A stretch of DNA of 64,000 nucleotides from Streptomyces sp. V3I7 (GCF_030817495.1 NZ_JAUSZK010000001.1:3451001-3515000), one strand, 5' to 3'. Shown: positions 17,086 through 27,302, counted from the first letter of the stretch. Notes: a model not told the origin generated them from the sequence alone. Translations and numbers: made by a program.

Positions 17086-17937
17086 ATGCCTGCCAGGACT
17101 CAGCCGACTGCCCGCCAGATGCGCCTCGGCGCCGAGCTGCGGAAACTGCGCGAGGCTGCCGGCCTGTCGTCACGTGACGCTGCGGGGCTACTGGGGGTGA
17201 CCCCGGCCCAGATGAGTCAGTTCGAGGCGGGCAACGCAGGGATCAACGAGGAGCGCGTGCGCCGACTGGCAGGTCACTACGCCTGTGTGGATGGCGAGTT
17301 GATCGACGCGTTGGTGGAAATGGCGGCGGACCAGACCCGAGGATGGTGGGAGAAGTTCCGGGGCGTGCTACCGATGTCGTTCCTCGACCTGGCTGAGCTG
17401 GAGCACCATGCGACGTTCGTTCACGAGATCGGGACCACACATGTGACCGGTCCTCTGCAGACCGAGGACTATGCGCGCGCCGTCTTCGAGTACTGGCGCC
17501 CGGAGCTTCCGACGAGTGAACTGGATGCGCGTGTCGCTCATCGCATGCACCGCAAGGCGGTTCTCGCCAGGGAGGGCGATGCGCCGTACACGGCGATCCT
17601 GCACGAGTCCGTACTGCGTACCCGTGTGGCCGATCGGCGTGTGGCGCGTGCTCAACTGCGCGAGATCATCAACCAGGCCGAGCGGCCTGGTGTCACCGTG
17701 CGGGTGATTCCGTATGACATCGACGGGTTTGCCGGTGCGAGTGCGGCTCTCCTCTATGCCGGGGGACGCGTACCCGCTCTCGACACCGTGCAGAAGGACA
17801 CGCCGTCGGGGTCGGGATTTGTGGATGCGGCTGCACAACTCGGAGCGATGCGAACACTTTTCCGTAAAGTGGAGTCGGCGTCCTTCGACCCCGGCCGGTC
17901 GCGGGATTTCATCCACCAACTCGCGATGGAGTTGTAA
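17086..17937 (+). CDS. XRE-family regulator with DUF5753 domain (WhiJ-like)
   Basis: 283 residues. An N-terminal XRE helix-turn-helix (about 13-68: LGAELRKLREAAGLSSRDAAGLLGVTPAQMSQFEAG, split here by its two helices) is followed by DUF5753 (about 90-275: LGPLQTEDYARAV type motif appears as VTGPLQTEDYARAVFEYW, and VRVIPYDIDGFAG). Such proteins pair with a small acidic DUF397 protein. The WhiJ/AbaA-type loci influence development and antibiotic production in S. coelicolor. Here the DUF397 gene follows after three bases and an ATPase gene is divergent. Confidence 0.88.
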   Translation: MPARTQPTARQMRLGAELRKLREAAGLSSRDAAGLLGVTPAQMSQFEAGNAGINEERVRRLAGHYACVDGELIDALVEMAADQTRGWWEKFRGVLPMSFLDLAELEHHATFVHEIGTTHVTGPLQTEDYARAVFEYWRPELPTSELDARVAHRMHRKAVLAREGDAPYTAILHESVLRTRVADRRVARAQLREIINQAERPGVTVRVIPYDIDGFAGASAALLYAGGRVPALDTVQKDTPSGSGFVDAAAQLGAMRTLFRKVESASFDPGRSRDFIHQLAMEL

Positions 17938-17940
17938 GCC

Positions 17941-18147
17941 GTGATCCAGTGGCAGAAGTCGACCTTCTCCAGCGGTTCGGACGGAGCCTCCTGCATCGAA
18001 CTTGCCGAAGACAGCTCGTTGTTCCTCCGTGAGAGCGACGACCCCGACCGGATGATCATCGTCGCCCCCGTCGCCCTCGCCGCTCTCCTCCGTCAGGTGT
18101 CGTACGAGCCGTTCCATGGGGCGGTGAAGCCGAGGCGGTCCGGGTAG
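17941..18147 (+). CDS. DUF397 family protein
   Basis: 68 residues with a GTG start, four bases after the stop of the XRE gene, so co-translated. It begins IQWQKSTFSSGSDGASCIELA, the DUF397 signature (W-K-S-S-S-G-x-C-V/I-E). The usual C-terminal F-x-x-V-K segment is replaced by a longer tail. Known members are partners or antagonists of the adjacent XRE protein. Its 3' end overlaps the convergent hypothetical gene by 55 bp, which is unusual. Confidence 0.85.
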   Translation: MIQWQKSTFSSGSDGASCIELAEDSSLFLRESDDPDRMIIVAPVALAALLRQVSYEPFHGAVKPRRSG

Positions 18148-18569
18148 AGCTCGGCCCAGCCGCCGTCCTCGTCGGTGCCGGTCAGGAGGCCGAACCGTAC
18201 GCCGTCCACGGTGAGTTGGAAGGGGCGTATGGCGATGTCCGTGTAGGAGCGGCGGGGGAGACTGCGCAGCAGTTTCGCCAGGTGGGCGCGGGCGAGGGCG
18301 AGGACCGAGTCGGCGCCGTGCGGGTTGCGCTGCTGCTCGGCCCAGGTGCCGGCGCACCAGATGTCCGAGTCGCGGTAGCGGCCCTCGGCGTCGAAGAGGT
18401 GAAGCACCGTGTAGAGGCACTTGTGGTCTTCCCAGCCGTCGTCGGGACGGTATCCCTCACGGAACGCGTACGTGATCGACGCCAGGAACTGACCACCGGC
18501 GTACCGGCCTATGGTCTCGGTGCGGTGCTTCGGCTCGTAGGCGATCGGAATCACCTCGGGAACTGCCAT
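18093..18569 (-). CDS. Hypothetical protein (Streptomyces-type, 158 residues)
   Basis: Begins MAVPEVIPIAYEPKHRTETI and ends ELYPDRLGFTAPWNGSYDT. It has a balanced alpha/beta composition with no membrane segment or known motif that I recognise. The AAGGTGAG stretch just before the ATG at 18569 decides the start over longer frames. Coding is supported by codon bias. It is convergent with, and overlaps, the DUF397 gene. Confidence 0.6.
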   Translation of the reverse strand: MAVPEVIPIAYEPKHRTETIGRYAGGQFLASITYAFREGYRPDDGWEDHKCLYTVLHLFDAEGRYRDSDIWCAGTWAEQQRNPHGADSVLALARAHLAKLLRSLPRRSYTDIAIRPFQLTVDGVRFGLLTGTDEDGGWAELYPDRLGFTAPWNGSYDT

Positions 18570-18637
18570 GACGCTCACCTTACGGAGGGGCATGGACGTA
18601 CCCGCACTCGGACCCGGATTCTCCACCATCAACCCTC

Positions 18638-19312
18638 TTAACCCCCGCAGTCGTCCGGAGACGCCCCCTCCTCCAGCAGGCGCTCCGCGATGTCCGTCGC
18701 CCAGGACTGGGCCCAGGCCCGTAGGGCGGTGATCTCCTCGTCGGTGAGGGCGTACGTCGTGAAGGCCGCGTCCGCGTAGGAGTCCGTGCCCTCCAGGCGA
18801 GTCTGGAGGGTGGGGAGGTCGAAGTCGTCCCTGGCGTGGCGGCGGGCCAGTTCCTCCAGGCCGGGGTGAGTGAAGCGGGCGGATGCCGCTCTCGCGTCGA
18901 TCAGGTCGACCGGCAGGCCTCGGTCGTACAGGGCGCGGATCTTCGTGCCTACCGCGTCCTCCAACGCGAGCGTCGGGCCGTACGGGGTCAGGACGGGTGG
19001 GCTCCAGAGGGTTTCCTTGTGGAGGCCGAGGAGGGACCGCGTGCCGGATTCCGGGTCCGTGACCGTCAGATGGGCCGAGAGGGGGTCCGCGTCCTGGAGG
19101 GTCACCTCGCGGCCCCGGGAGGTCAGCGCGTCGCGGAGGCCGGCCGCGATATCCGGCATCGGCTCGGCGCTCTCCGTCGCGAAGTCCACGTTCGCGTGCG
19201 GGCGTTCGAGCAGGCCGTGGGCCTGGAGGGCGTAGCCGCCGGCCAGGGCCAGGGGGGCGGCCACGGCGAGGACGTCGGTGAGGAGGCGGCGGTGGGGTTC
19301 GGGGAGGTTCAC
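18638..19312 (-). CDS. AbiEii/AbiGii-type nucleotidyltransferase family protein
   Basis: 224 residues from a GTG at 19312 (NLPEPHRRLLTDVL). Residues about 15-50 read LALAGGYALQAHGLLERPHANVDFAT, matching the GG...R.T.DLDL active-site region of MNT-type nucleotidyltransferases such as AbiEii toxins. The second Asp of the usual DxD motif is not conserved (NVDFAT). The later ALEDAVGTKIRALYDRGLPVDLID fits the family (D..A.K..AL..R...RD..D). No antitoxin gene (AbiEi type) is adjacent, so it is probably a solitary domain protein rather than a working toxin pair. Confidence 0.72.
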   Translation of the reverse strand: MNLPEPHRRLLTDVLAVAAPLALAGGYALQAHGLLERPHANVDFATESAEPMPDIAAGLRDALTSRGREVTLQDADPLSAHLTVTDPESGTRSLLGLHKETLWSPPVLTPYGPTLALEDAVGTKIRALYDRGLPVDLIDARAASARFTHPGLEELARRHARDDFDLPTLQTRLEGTDSYADAAFTTYALTDEEITALRAWAQSWATDIAERLLEEGASPDDCGG

Positions 19313-19448
19313 TCGACGAATTTTCCGGGCCTTCTGCCACCCGCGCCCGGTTTCAGGCGTCAGTGGTGTGTCCGGACCTGAAGCCGCCGCGCTCGCTCTT
19401 GGGGCCGAGGGCTGAGCATCGGTCCCCGGCCTCACCGCCCCGCCGGCG

Positions 19449-19494
19449 GACGAGGCCCGGAACCAGCCTGTCGTGGGCGGTTCCGGGCCTCGTC
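19449..19494 (-). terminator. Terminator hairpin of metG
   Basis: A perfect 16-bp stem (19449-19464 with 19479-19494) with a 14-nt loop, 21 bases past the metG stop codon on the minus strand. Confidence 0.8.
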
Positions 19495-19514
19495 CCGTGC
19501 GTGCGCGGGTGCGC

Positions 19515-21131
19515 TTACGCGGTCGGCTTCTCCTCCAGGCGCGGGAAGAGGACCGCGCCCTTCGTCACCGTCGAGCCGGCCGGGAGCTTGCCCCACTCGC
19601 TGACTTCCTGGACCTTCTGGTCGGCCAGGGCGCCGAGGGAGGCCTCCGCGCCCAGGGAGTCCCAGAGCTTCTGGGAGGTCTCCGGCATGACCGGGTTCAG
19701 CAGCACGGCCACCGCACGCAGCGACTCCGCCGCCGTGTAGAGGATCGTGGCCAGGCGGGCCTTGCCCTCGGGGCTGTCGTCCTTGGCCACCTTCCACGGC
19801 TCCTGCTCCGTGATGTAGCCGTTGACCTGCTTGACGAAGTCGAAGACGGCCAGGATGCCGCCCTGGAAGTCGAGCTCGTCACCGATGCGGCGGTCCGCCT
19901 CGGCCGCGGCCTTGGCCAGGCCGTCGTGGACCGCGCGCTCTGCCTCGCCGTCGGCCGACGCCTCGGGCAGCGCGCCGCCGAAGTACTTGCCGACCATCGC
20001 CGCGACGCGGGACGCCAGGTTGCCGTAGTCGTTCGCCAGCTCGCTCGTGTAGCGGGCGGAGAAGTCCTCCCAGGAGAACGAGCCGTCCTGGCCGAAGGCG
20101 ATGGCGCGCAGGAAGTACCAGCGGTACGCGTCCACACCGAAGTGGGAGGTGAGGTCCTGCGGCTTGATGCCGGTCAGGTTCGACTTCGACATCTTCTCGC
20201 CGCCGACCATCAGCCAGCCGTTCGCGGCGATCTTGCCGGGCAGGGGCAGGCCCTGCGCCATCAGCATCGCCGGCCAGATGACCGCGTGGAAGCGGAGGAT
20301 GTCCTTGCCGACCAGGTGGACGTCGGCCGGGAAGGTCGACTCGAACTTCTCCTGGTTCTCGTTGTAGCCGACCGCCGTGGCGTAGTTCAGGAGCGCGTCG
20401 ACCCACACGTAGATCACGTGCTTGTCGTCCCACGGGATCGGGATGCCCCAGTCGAACGTCGAGCGCGAGATGGAGAGGTCCTGCAGGCCCCGGCGGACGA
20501 AGTTCACGACCTCGTTGCGCGCGGACTCGGGCTGGATGAAGCCGGGGTTGGCCTCGTAGTGGGCGAGGAGCTTCTCGCCGTACTCGCTCAGCTTGAAGAA
20601 GTAGTTCTCCTCGCTGAGGATCTCCACCGGCTTCTTGTGGATCGGGCACAGCTTCTGACCGGCGTACTCGCCCTCGCCGTCGAGCAGCTCGCCCGGGAGC
20701 TTGTACTCCTCGCAGCCGACGCAGTACGGGCCCTCGTAGCCGCCCTTGTAGATCTCGCCCTTGTCGTACAGGTCCTGCACGAACTCCTGGACGCGGTCCG
20801 TGTGGCGCTTCTGCGTGGTGCGGATGAAGTCGTCGTTCGCGATCTCCAGGTGCTCCCAGAGGGGCTCCCAGGCCTCGCCGACGAGCTTGTCGCACCACTC
20901 CTGTGGGGACACTCCGTTGGCTTCGGCAGTGCGCATGATCTTCTGACCGTGCTCGTCCGTGCCGGTGAGGTACCACACCTTCTCGCCACGCTGGCGGTGC
21001 CAGCGGGAGAGCACGTCGCCTGCGACGGTCGTATAGGCGTGGCCCAGGTGAGGAGCGTCGTTGACGTAGTAAATGGGGGTGGAGACGTAGTACGCCTTCG
21101 CACCCTGCTTCTCGGATCCAGTGGCCGCCAT
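19515..21131 (-). CDS. metG: Methionyl-tRNA synthetase
   Basis: 538 residues, class I synthetase. It shows the HIGH motif as HLGH (28-31), a zinc-knuckle region with CVGCEEYKLP and CPIHKKP, the KMSKS motif (about 313-317) and the anticodon-binding helical domain. The C-terminal dimerisation domain of some MetG proteins is absent, as in other actinobacteria. It charges initiator and elongator tRNA-Met in the cytosol. Monocistronic, with terminators on both sides. Confidence 0.97.
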   Translation of the reverse strand: MAATGSEKQGAKAYYVSTPIYYVNDAPHLGHAYTTVAGDVLSRWHRQRGEKVWYLTGTDEHGQKIMRTAEANGVSPQEWCDKLVGEAWEPLWEHLEIANDDFIRTTQKRHTDRVQEFVQDLYDKGEIYKGGYEGPYCVGCEEYKLPGELLDGEGEYAGQKLCPIHKKPVEILSEENYFFKLSEYGEKLLAHYEANPGFIQPESARNEVVNFVRRGLQDLSISRSTFDWGIPIPWDDKHVIYVWVDALLNYATAVGYNENQEKFESTFPADVHLVGKDILRFHAVIWPAMLMAQGLPLPGKIAANGWLMVGGEKMSKSNLTGIKPQDLTSHFGVDAYRWYFLRAIAFGQDGSFSWEDFSARYTSELANDYGNLASRVAAMVGKYFGGALPEASADGEAERAVHDGLAKAAAEADRRIGDELDFQGGILAVFDFVKQVNGYITEQEPWKVAKDDSPEGKARLATILYTAAESLRAVAVLLNPVMPETSQKLWDSLGAEASLGALADQKVQEVSEWGKLPAGSTVTKGAVLFPRLEEKPTA

Positions 21132-21223
21132 AGGTCGAAATCCTACTGGGCTCGTGGAGATCGACTCACACGCGTTTCGGGGGGCGGACGGGTGGGTGGA
21201 CGGCTGGGTGGACGGAGCAGCGG

Positions 21224-21256
21224 ACGGGGGCGGGCGGAAGTTCCGCCCGCCCCCGT
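21224..21256 (-). terminator. Terminator hairpin of the VWA gene
   Basis: A 16-bp perfect inverted repeat (21224-21239 with 21241-21256) separated by one base; the innermost pairs would open to form the loop. It lies 31 bases after the stop codon of the minus-strand VWA gene. Confidence 0.75.
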
Positions 21257-21286
21257 GTGGTTGCGTCTCGCTACGCCGTGGCGTTG

Positions 21287-23437
21287 TTACGGACGCCAGG
21301 CCGCCAGTACGCCCTCGTAGAGCTCCGTGTCCGTGAGCTCGCGGGGGGTCGGGCCCGCGTGGAAGAAGGCCGTGTTGTTCGTCTTCAGTTTGCGGAGGTA
21401 GTCGAAGGCCTTGTTGTCGTGCTCGCCGAAGGCGACGAAGGAGAAGAACACGGAGGGGTGGTTCTTCGCGGCGTCGGTGAGGGACTGGGTGGCCGGGGTC
21501 TTGGCGTCGGGGGCGCCGTCGGTCTGGAAGACGACGAGGACCGGGGTGGCCGGGTCGTTGTGCTTCTCGTGGTGGGCGAGTACGGCCTCCACGGCGGCGT
21601 GGTAGCTCGTACGTCCCATGCGGCCGAGGCCGGCGTGGATCTCGTCGATCTTGTTCTCGTGGTCGGTGAGGGTGAGGTCGGCGGTGCCGTCCACCTCCGT
21701 GGAGAAGAAGACGACGTGCAGCTTGGCGTCCGGGGCCTCGGGGTCGAGGTGCGCGGCGAGGGCGAGGGTCTGCTCGGCGAGGGCCTGGGCGGAGCCGTCC
21801 TTGTAGTACGGGCGCATGCTCGCGGAGCGGTCCAGCACGAGGTAGAGCTTCGCTGTGGTGCCGGTGAGGTTGGTGTTGGTGAGGGTGGTTGCTGCGGCGT
21901 GGTGGGCTGTGGTGAGGGTGGTGGGGATGGTGGCGTCGGTGGGGGTGCCGGTGGTAGGGGTGGCCGGGGTCGCCTCGGCTTCGCCTTCGGTGGAGACGGT
22001 GTCCCCGCCCGCACCACCCGTGCTGCTTTCGTCGTCGAGTGCGGGTGACACCTGTGGGGCGTCCCCGCCGTCGGCGGCTGCGGGTTCGGGGGACTGGGGG
22101 GTGGGCTCCGGCTCGTCTGCCTGAGCGGCGGGCTCGGGGGTGGGGGCCTCGGCCACCTCGGGCTCGTGCTCGTGGGCCGGGGTGGCCTCCGAGGCGTGGG
22201 GCTCGTGGGCCGGAGTGGTCTCCGAGGCGTGGGGCTCGTCGGCCTTCGGCTCGGCGGCCTGGGCGGCTGCGGGTGCGTGGGGCTCGTCGGCCTTCGGCTC
22301 GTCTGCCGGGGTGGCTTCGGGTGCGTGGGCCTCGGCGACGGTGGGCTCGTCAGCCGGGGTGGTGGCCTCGACAGCCTCCGGTTGGTCAGCCTGAGTGGTG
22401 GCCGGCGCGTGTGCTTCGGCGGCGAGCGGGGCATCGGCCTCGGCGGCCTGCGGCTCGGGCTGGTCGTCGGGGGCGGCAGACGTCTCCGGCTCTGCCTCTG
22501 GGGTGAGGTCCAGTTCGGTGGCCGTCGGGTCCGGGTCGAGCGTGATGACCAGTTCGGGCTCGGCGGGGGCCGCGTCGGTCACGGGCGCCGAGGCAGCGAC
22601 GCGCTCGGCCTGGGCCGAGGTCTCGGCGGTCGGCTCGGCGTCCACGGTTTCAGTGGTGGCCTGCTCGGCCTCGGCCGGAGCCTCTGCGGTGGGCTCGATC
22701 TCCGGCTGCGCAGGTGCTTCCGGCGCGGTCTCGGCGACCGGCGCCGGCTCCTGCACGGAGGTCGGCTCAGCGTCGGCGACGTCCTGCGGCTCGGGTGCGG
22801 CGGAGCCGGTCACCGTCTCCTGCTCGACCTCGACCGAAGCTTCAGCCACCGACGTCGGCGTGGAGTCGTTCTCCTGCTCGGTCTCCGGCTCGGCCTCGGC
22901 AGTCGCCGCCTGCGACTCGGGCTCAGCGGCCGGCTCGGTCACCGCCTCCTGCTCGACCTCTGACGGGGGTTCGGCCACCGGCGTGGAGTCCGTCTCTCCC
23001 TCGGTCTGGACGACGGGCTTGGTCACCGTCTTCGATGCCGCCTCAGCGGCCCGCTCGGGCTGCGCCTCGTCGGACGTCGGCTCGGCAGACGGCTCCGCCG
23101 ACTCACCCGAGTCACCCGAGTCAACAGACTCCGTCGGCTCCACCCGCTCCACGGCATCCACCGGCTCCGTCGCCTGCTTGGGCACCGTGAGGTTGTCGAA
23201 GGCGGCCGAGACCAGGTCGTGGTCGTCGGGGGCGGACGGGCGGGGTTCCGGGACCTGGGCGGTTGGGGTCGGCCGGGGTTCCGGGGACTGGGTGGGGATC
23301 GTCGGTTCCCGTGTTGCCTCCGGTGTCTCTTCCTGTGCGGGGGCCGTCAAGGGCGCTTGTGTCGCACCCTCTGCTTCGGCGGTACGCCCCTTGCGTGACC
23401 GGCCGAATGCGTTCCGCAAGAGAGTGAGAATGCCCAT
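21287..23437 (-). CDS. VWA-domain protein with long low-complexity N-terminal region
   Basis: 716 residues. It starts [19 protein letters not shown], then has about 490 residues rich in Ala, Pro, Glu and Thr with many imperfect repeats (ADEPHA, TPAHEP, EPTAE types). A von Willebrand A domain occupies residues about 530-710, with an intact MIDAS: DRSAS (536-540), a Thr in GRTSYHA, and FQTDGAPD. The VWA part resembles proteins of the tellurium-resistance group (TerY-like) in Streptomyces. No signal peptide; metal-dependent protein binding in the cytosol is likely. The frame extends far upstream, but the family begins at this ATG. Confidence 0.82.
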   Translation of the reverse strand: MGILTLLRNAFGRSRKGRTAEAEGATQAPLTAPAQEETPEATREPTIPTQSPEPRPTPTAQVPEPRPSAPDDHDLVSAAFDNLTVPKQATEPVDAVERVEPTESVDSGDSGESAEPSAEPTSDEAQPERAAEAASKTVTKPVVQTEGETDSTPVAEPPSEVEQEAVTEPAAEPESQAATAEAEPETEQENDSTPTSVAEASVEVEQETVTGSAAPEPQDVADAEPTSVQEPAPVAETAPEAPAQPEIEPTAEAPAEAEQATTETVDAEPTAETSAQAERVAASAPVTDAAPAEPELVITLDPDPTATELDLTPEAEPETSAAPDDQPEPQAAEADAPLAAEAHAPATTQADQPEAVEATTPADEPTVAEAHAPEATPADEPKADEPHAPAAAQAAEPKADEPHASETTPAHEPHASEATPAHEHEPEVAEAPTPEPAAQADEPEPTPQSPEPAAADGGDAPQVSPALDDESSTGGAGGDTVSTEGEAEATPATPTTGTPTDATIPTTLTTAHHAAATTLTNTNLTGTTAKLYLVLDRSASMRPYYKDGSAQALAEQTLALAAHLDPEAPDAKLHVVFFSTEVDGTADLTLTDHENKIDEIHAGLGRMGRTSYHAAVEAVLAHHEKHNDPATPVLVVFQTDGAPDAKTPATQSLTDAAKNHPSVFFSFVAFGEHDNKAFDYLRKLKTNNTAFFHAGPTPRELTDTELYEGVLAAWRP

Positions 23438-23820
23438 GTGCGCAACCCCTTCGGGTGAGTTGATGCCCGTCAATCCCTGGCCAGGACGGACACGTAAGGT
23501 TAGCGGTCCTAAGTGGTGATCTTGGGAAGGGGCGACGGGGCAGCAGTGGCACGTCTCCGCGCCCGCGCCCCCTGGCGCTCTGCCCCCCGCGCCCCTGAGG
23601 CGAGGAAGCCGCGCGCCACACAGTCGGCCGACCTTACCGACCCCACGACCCCACGACCCCACTGCCCCCCACTGCCCCCCACGCCCCCCCCACGCCCCCC
23701 CACGCCCCCCCACGCCCCCCCCACGCCCCCACCGCAGCCCGCGCCCCCACGACCCCACCGCCCCCTGCGCGGCCCGCGCCCCCGCGCCCCAGAGCCAACC
23801 GTCCCCCGGCTCCCCGACCC
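23438..23820. other. Intergenic region with C-tract microsatellite
   Basis: No gene seen. From 23636 to about 23760 the plus strand consists of three CCCCACGA units, then runs of five to eight C separated by ACTG or ACG. On the minus strand these are G runs able to form G-quadruplexes. The tract lies 200-320 bases upstream of the VWA gene start and just downstream of the FUSC gene. Confidence 0.7.
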
Positions 23821-25797
23821 TCAGTGCGGCGAAGTCACCGCGCGGGCCGCTGCCACCTCCTGGCGGAGGGGTTCCAGGACGCTGTCCGACGGGCCCGTGA
23901 GGTCGGTGCGGAGGGCGGTGAGGGTGTCGGACTGGCGTAGACCGGCGGCCAGTTCGCGCAGTTGCATCGTCAGCTGGGAGATCTCCGACGACGTGGGGGG
24001 CGGGGCTCCGTGGCGTACGCGGACCCTTGCCGCCGTCGTCGCGTCGACGATGCGTTCCACGGCGACCACCAGCGGCCACCACGCCGCGGCCCGGCGGCCG
24101 GTGGGCGGGGGCTCGGTCAGGGCGCGCTGGAACTCGGTGCGGATGACGGAGAGATCGCGGTAGAGGCGGCGGCGCATGCGGGAGGTGGCCGCGCCCTCCG
24201 CCTCCGCGTCGGCGCCCGTGGCGCCCGTGCCGACCGTCGTGCCGAACGCCGTCTCCAGGTAGCGCGCCGTGTCCGCTACCGCGTCCGCGAGCCGGTCGCC
24301 CACGCGGCTGTGCCAGCTCTCCGGCCACAGCAGATAGCCCGCGACAAGCGCCACCGCGCAGCCGATGAGGGAGTCCACCAGCCGGGGGAGCAGCAGGGCG
24401 GTGCCCTGGTGGCTCAGGATGTCGGAGAGCAGCAGGATCACCGGGGTGATCGCGGCGGTCTGGAAGCCGTAGCCGCGCGGCGTCAACCCCGGGATCAGCG
24501 GGGCGAGGAGCAGCATCACGGGGACGTCCCACCAGCCGCGCGGCACCTCCGACAGGACCGCCGCCGCGATGCCCAGCCCGGCCACCGTGCCGAGCGCCCG
24601 CATCAGTGCGCGGGAGAAGACCGAGCCGAAGTCGGGCTTGAGGACGAAGGTGATGGTGAGGGCGACCCAGTAGGAACGCTGGACCGGGGCGATGGAGACC
24701 AGCACCTGGGCCAGGCCGATGCACAGGGCCAGACGCAGGCCGTACCGCCAGGAGTTGGCGGACATGACGACGTTGCGGGCGGCGTGGGCGGCGCGGATGC
24801 CCAGCGTGGCCGGGCTGCCGAGGCGGTCGACGATGCCGTGCGGGTCGACGTCCGGGGAGGTGACGACGGAGGCGGCGTGCCGTACCGCGTGGTCGATCGC
24901 GCGGCCCGTCTCGGTGGTGGGGAAGGGCAGGGCCGGCTCGGCCGCGCCGGTGCCGCCGGTCGCCACGGCGCGGGCGAGGGCGTCGACGGCCTGGGGGATC
25001 TCCCGGGGCAGGCGGTGGCCGGCGAGGTGGGCGGCGGGGGCCACCTCCACGACGTGCGTGATGGCGTTCAACTGGGCGAGCAGCCGGGTCAGTTCGGGGC
25101 TGCGGCCGTGGTGCCGGGTGCGCCGGCCGAGGATGAGGTCGTACGACTGGTTCAGCGACTGGGTGACGGCGCGGCGGGCGTTGTCGTACTTCTCCGGGCG
25201 GTCGGTGCCGACCGCCGCCAGCAGTCCGGCCACCGTGCGGTACGTCCGCGCGACCGCAGCCCGTTCCGGCACCCCGCCCCGCAACGGCCAGGCGAGCAGG
25301 GCGAGCAGGAGGACGAGCAGGCCGCCGCCGGTCATCAGCAGCGGGCCCAGCCACCATGGCCCTGGCAGCGGAAGTCCCGCGCCGATGACGCAGTTCATCA
25401 GCAGCACGAGTCCCGACACGGACGCCACCGCGCCGATCGACGAGATCATCCCGGAGACCAGCGCGACGCCGGTGACGACGGCGACCGCGACCCAGCCGCG
25501 GCCGTAGGCGAGGTAGCCGAGGATGATGCCGACGGAGCCGAGCAGTTGCGGGATGGCGATGTGCAGCAGCCGCAGCCGGTAGGCGTCGGCGGTGTCGCTG
25601 ATGACGCCGGACAGGGCGCCCATGGAGGCGAGTGCGCCGTACTCCGGCCGCCCGAGGGCGAGTCCGACGGCGAGGGGGAGGCTCATGGCGATGGCCGCGC
25701 GGGTCATGGCGGACCAGTTGAAGGGAGCCTGCTGTGGCTGGAGGTTCCGGATCAGCCAGTCGGGAGGGGTGAGGCCGATGGGGAACTGGCGGGGCAT
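23821..25797 (-). CDS. FUSC family integral membrane protein
   Basis: 658 residues. Two blocks of about five to six membrane segments each (about 28-165 and 345-480) are separated by a cytoplasmic helical region, and a C-terminal cytoplasmic domain follows. The second block has the FUSC signature: [34 protein letters not shown] appears there in pieces. FUSC proteins (fusaric acid resistance, AaeB-like) export aromatic acids, but the substrate here is unknown. It stands alone, without a membrane-fusion partner, as usual in actinobacteria. Confidence 0.85.
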   Translation of the reverse strand: MPRQFPIGLTPPDWLIRNLQPQQAPFNWSAMTRAAIAMSLPLAVGLALGRPEYGALASMGALSGVISDTADAYRLRLLHIAIPQLLGSVGIILGYLAYGRGWVAVAVVTGVALVSGMISSIGAVASVSGLVLLMNCVIGAGLPLPGPWWLGPLLMTGGGLLVLLLALLAWPLRGGVPERAAVARTYRTVAGLLAAVGTDRPEKYDNARRAVTQSLNQSYDLILGRRTRHHGRSPELTRLLAQLNAITHVVEVAPAAHLAGHRLPREIPQAVDALARAVATGGTGAAEPALPFPTTETGRAIDHAVRHAASVVTSPDVDPHGIVDRLGSPATLGIRAAHAARNVVMSANSWRYGLRLALCIGLAQVLVSIAPVQRSYWVALTITFVLKPDFGSVFSRALMRALGTVAGLGIAAAVLSEVPRGWWDVPVMLLLAPLIPGLTPRGYGFQTAAITPVILLLSDILSHQGTALLLPRLVDSLIGCAVALVAGYLLWPESWHSRVGDRLADAVADTARYLETAFGTTVGTGATGADAEAEGAATSRMRRRLYRDLSVIRTEFQRALTEPPPTGRRAAAWWPLVVAVERIVDATTAARVRVRHGAPPPTSSEISQLTMQLRELAAGLRQSDTLTALRTDLTGPSDSVLEPLRQEVAAARAVTSPH

Positions 25798-26004
25798 ACG
25801 CCCATTATGGCCGCTCCCGGCCCTCGGCCGACGGCGTCGCTCCGGCCGCCCCTCGCGGCCCCTCGCCGCGCTTCTCCGCGGTGGAGCGTCAGGTCGACGA
25901 CAGCGTGGGGTGGTCGGTTCCGGCGAGACGCAGCAAACGGGCGTCGCTCACCGCGAAGTCACGGGCACGGGCCACGGGGGTACGAGGGCGGGCGGCGGGC
26001 GGCG

Positions 26005-26916
26005 TCACTTGTCCGGGGTGCTCGGCAGCCGGTCGCGGGAGCGCAGGCGGACGTACCGGGTGAGCCAGGTGACCAGGGCGACGGTCAGGCCCAGGCCCAG
26101 CAGCAGCCAGGAGGTGGTGCGCAGGGTGGCCGTGAGGGCGTCGTAGACGACGCCCGCGGCGGGATGGGGGACGTCGGCGGGCAGGTCGGCGAGGGTGAGG
26201 CGGCGGCCGACGGCGACGATGAGGCCGAGCAGGGCGCCGCCCAGGGCGGTGCCGAGGGCGGTCGCGGTGATCGCGCGGCGGCGGTGGACGGCGACGGCGA
26301 TCCCGGCGCCGGCGAGGACGACGGCCGCGACGGGCAGCCAGAACCCGGCGACTTCGAGGATGTCGAAGCCCTGTTTCAGCAGAGCCAGCTCGTGCGCCGG
26401 GAGGACGGCGACGTCGGTGTGCTCGACCGGGATGCGGCCCGCCAGCGGCACGTGGTCCTCGGTGAGCTGGGCCTTGACCTGGGAGGTGAGGGTGGCGAGG
26501 TCGACGGTGACCGGGCGGCCGGGCGCACCGGCGATGCCGTCGTCGGCGCGCAGGGCGCGCAGCACGGCGTCGTGGGTGATCCGGTTGCCCGCGTCCCAGG
26601 CCAGGCGGAAGGTGCGGGTCTGGGTGAAGGAGTGCACGGCGTCGTGCACGAAGGGCCCCACGGTGGAGCGCAGCGGGCGGACGTCGGGCTGGTGGCCGAC
26701 CTCGCGCATGATGCCGTCCCCGACGGTGTCCGCGACGGCGTCCCGTACGGACGGGTCGGCGGCGAGCGGCGCCATCGTCGTGACGTACCGGCCGGTGTCG
26801 GCGAGCCCGTACGCCGCCCAGGCCGCCAGCGCGCCGAGCGGCACGAGGAGGCAGGACAGGGCGATGAGCGCCGCCGACAGGGCGCTCCTGAGGCGTGGGG
26901 GCACCCTTCCAGCCAA
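26005..26916 (-). CDS. Hypothetical membrane protein
   Basis: 303 residues. An N-terminal hydrophobic segment (about 10-38) is followed by a large outside domain (about 40-185; DPSVRDAVADTVGDGIMREVG, FRLAWDAGNRITHDAVLRAL). Three more membrane segments follow at about 192-212, 218-240 and 266-286. The periplasmic part resembles that of actinobacterial integral membrane proteins with no assigned function. A basic tail (TRYVRLRSRDRLPSTPDK) ends the protein. Confidence 0.7.
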   Translation of the reverse strand: MAGRVPPRLRSALSAALIALSCLLVPLGALAAWAAYGLADTGRYVTTMAPLAADPSVRDAVADTVGDGIMREVGHQPDVRPLRSTVGPFVHDAVHSFTQTRTFRLAWDAGNRITHDAVLRALRADDGIAGAPGRPVTVDLATLTSQVKAQLTEDHVPLAGRIPVEHTDVAVLPAHELALLKQGFDILEVAGFWLPVAAVVLAGAGIAVAVHRRRAITATALGTALGGALLGLIVAVGRRLTLADLPADVPHPAAGVVYDALTATLRTTSWLLLGLGLTVALVTWLTRYVRLRSRDRLPSTPDK

Positions 26917-27302
26917 GGGCCTGGGCCCGGCGCGGGCGAACCGTAGGCCTGCATTCGGGGGTACGGGTCACACCGAACGAGTGTCACTCCGCCGGGCCCC
27001 TCGGCGGCCGGCGGACCGGGCCGGTGGCCTTGGCGGAGCTGGGCCGTCCGCTCTCCGGTGGAGCGTTCACCCGAACGGGTGTTTCCTGGTTCTGGGGACT
27101 CTCACGACCATCCCGCGGCTTTTGGCCGCGGCCTTGGACGCCGTCGAGTCCGTGGAGCCGGCTCGGCGGCCGGTGAGGAGGGAACAGGGGAGCGCGTGGG
27201 CTCCGGCGTTTCGGCGCCGGGGCCCACGCGTGTGTTCCGTGCGGCCGTGTTCTGTGCGGCTGTGTGTCGCCTGCGGCGGGGGCGGGGGCGGGGGCGGGAC
27301 CG
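26917..27302. other. Intergenic region with terminator and GC repeats
   Basis: No gene seen. It holds a hairpin at 27193-27230 and a GGGGGC repeat at about 27275-27298. Confidence 0.5.
27193..27230 (-). terminator. Terminator hairpin for the small membrane protein gene
   Basis: CGCGTGGGC-CCGGCG arms pair with CGCCGG-GCCCACGCG (one bulge), 73 bases past the stop codon at 27303 on the minus strand. Confidence 0.6.

Noticed and set aside
19473..21320. A 615-codon plus-strand frame opposite metG
   Set aside because: Leu/Val/Gly/Asp-rich antisense shadow; metG on the other strand is certain.
23962..26946. A 994-codon plus-strand frame
   Set aside because: Opposite FUSC and the next membrane protein; composition is typical of antisense frames.
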